From the NCBI RefSeq assembly GCF_026168105.1, contig NZ_LBMW01000070.1:1-32243 (forward strand): a DNA stretch of 32,243 nt, given 5' to 3'. A program made the translations under genes and the position numbers. The notes beneath the pieces are model-generated. The model made no database searches, was not told the origin of the DNA, and saw only the letters and a program-made list of their open reading frames with translations. Origin of the DNA: Streptomyces hygroscopicus (lineage in GTDB: Bacteria > Actinomycetota > Actinomycetes > Streptomycetales > Streptomycetaceae). Of the stretch, positions 32,065 to 32,243 are shown piece after piece. Each line of letters begins with the position of its first letter. Position 1 is the stretch's first letter.

Positions 32065-32243
32065 CGTTCCTTGAGAACTCAACAGCGTGCCAAAAGTCAA
32101 CGCCAGATATGTTGATACCCCGTCTCCAGCTCTGCTGGGGCGAGGTTCCTTTGAAGTAAAACACAGCGAGGACGCTGTGAACGGTCGGGACTATTCCTCC
32201 CGGCTGTTCCGCTCTCGTGGTGTTCGCCCCGATCACGGGGAAA
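32065..32243 (+). other. rRNA operon leader with antitermination and processing elements
   Basis: TTGAGAACTCAA (32071-32082), followed by CAGCGTGCCAAAAGTC, is the conserved leader block seen before 16S rRNA in actinomycetes, in the boxA position. Downstream hairpins CCAGC/GCTGG (32126-32138) and CACAGCG-AGGA-CGCTGTG (32162-32179) precede CCCCGATCACGGGG near the right edge. The 16S gene itself is not in the window and should begin shortly after it. Confidence 0.85.

Noticed and set aside
32065..32243. 16S rRNA gene start
   Set aside because: Only the leader and processing hairpins are present; the first conserved 16S bases are not reached before the window ends.

Overview
The window is high-GC actinobacterial DNA, almost certainly from a Streptomyces chromosome. 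The support is strong G/C bias at third codon positions, frequent GTG/TTG starts, and the gene set: an NsdA/ORF1590-type sporulation regulator, an AfsR/SARP-like giant regulator, the TetR regulator AtrA, two SpoIIE-type PP2C phosphatases and a c-di-AMP riboswitch in front of a cell-wall hydrolase. From memory, the order from the M23 peptidase to the last MarR gene resembles the S. coelicolor region around atrA. No transposase, integrase, CRISPR array or phage gene was seen.

Layout. 1-332: the tail of an unidentified Pro/Ser-rich protein. 578-2752: a DEAD-box RNA helicase with a repetitive Arg/Asp-rich tail. 3205-3277: tRNA-Lys(UUU). 3.5-4.5 kb: two small genes (a membrane protein with unusual codon use and a secreted protein) that look accessory. 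4714-4917: a cold-shock protein with a long structured leader. 5.4-7.9 kb: a MarR-centred riboflavin-precursor module of ribA, marR and a divergent reductase-deaminase whose two domains are in the reverse order of classical RibD. 8042-8197: a 24-bp tandem repeat, followed by initiator tRNA-fMet (8322-8395). 8.6-10.4 kb: a membrane PP2C phosphatase with a repeat-built N-terminus. 10.6-11.8 kb: a ydaO-type c-di-AMP riboswitch and its M23 peptidase. 11.95-16.6 kb: an aldo/keto reductase, then on the minus strand L-2-hydroxyglutarate oxidase, trmB and a PrsW-type protease. 16.7-25.9 kb: a regulatory block with the NsdA/ORF1590-like protein, an asparagine-synthetase-like protein with degenerate active-site motifs, an AfsR-like regulator, a 15 x 16-bp repeat array and atrA. 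26.2-31.6 kb: type II NADH dehydrogenase, a PAS-PP2C-ATPase phosphatase, and a divergent MFS/MarR pair. 31.8-32.24 kb: promoters and leader of an rRNA operon; the window stops just before 16S rRNA would begin.

How the genes work together. The ribA and reductase-deaminase genes would take GTP to the ribitylaminouracil precursor of flavins and F420. Near-identical GCTT(T/C)AAA-type palindromes lie at the ribA promoter and between marR and the reductase-deaminase, so the MarR protein probably controls both. The M23 peptidase is tied to c-di-AMP through its riboswitch. The central block holds three transcriptional regulators of development or antibiotic production with two phosphatases of the anti-anti-sigma type nearby. 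Several unrelated tandem repeats (24, 33, 16, 19, 15 and 6 bp units) make this stretch unusually rich in minisatellites.
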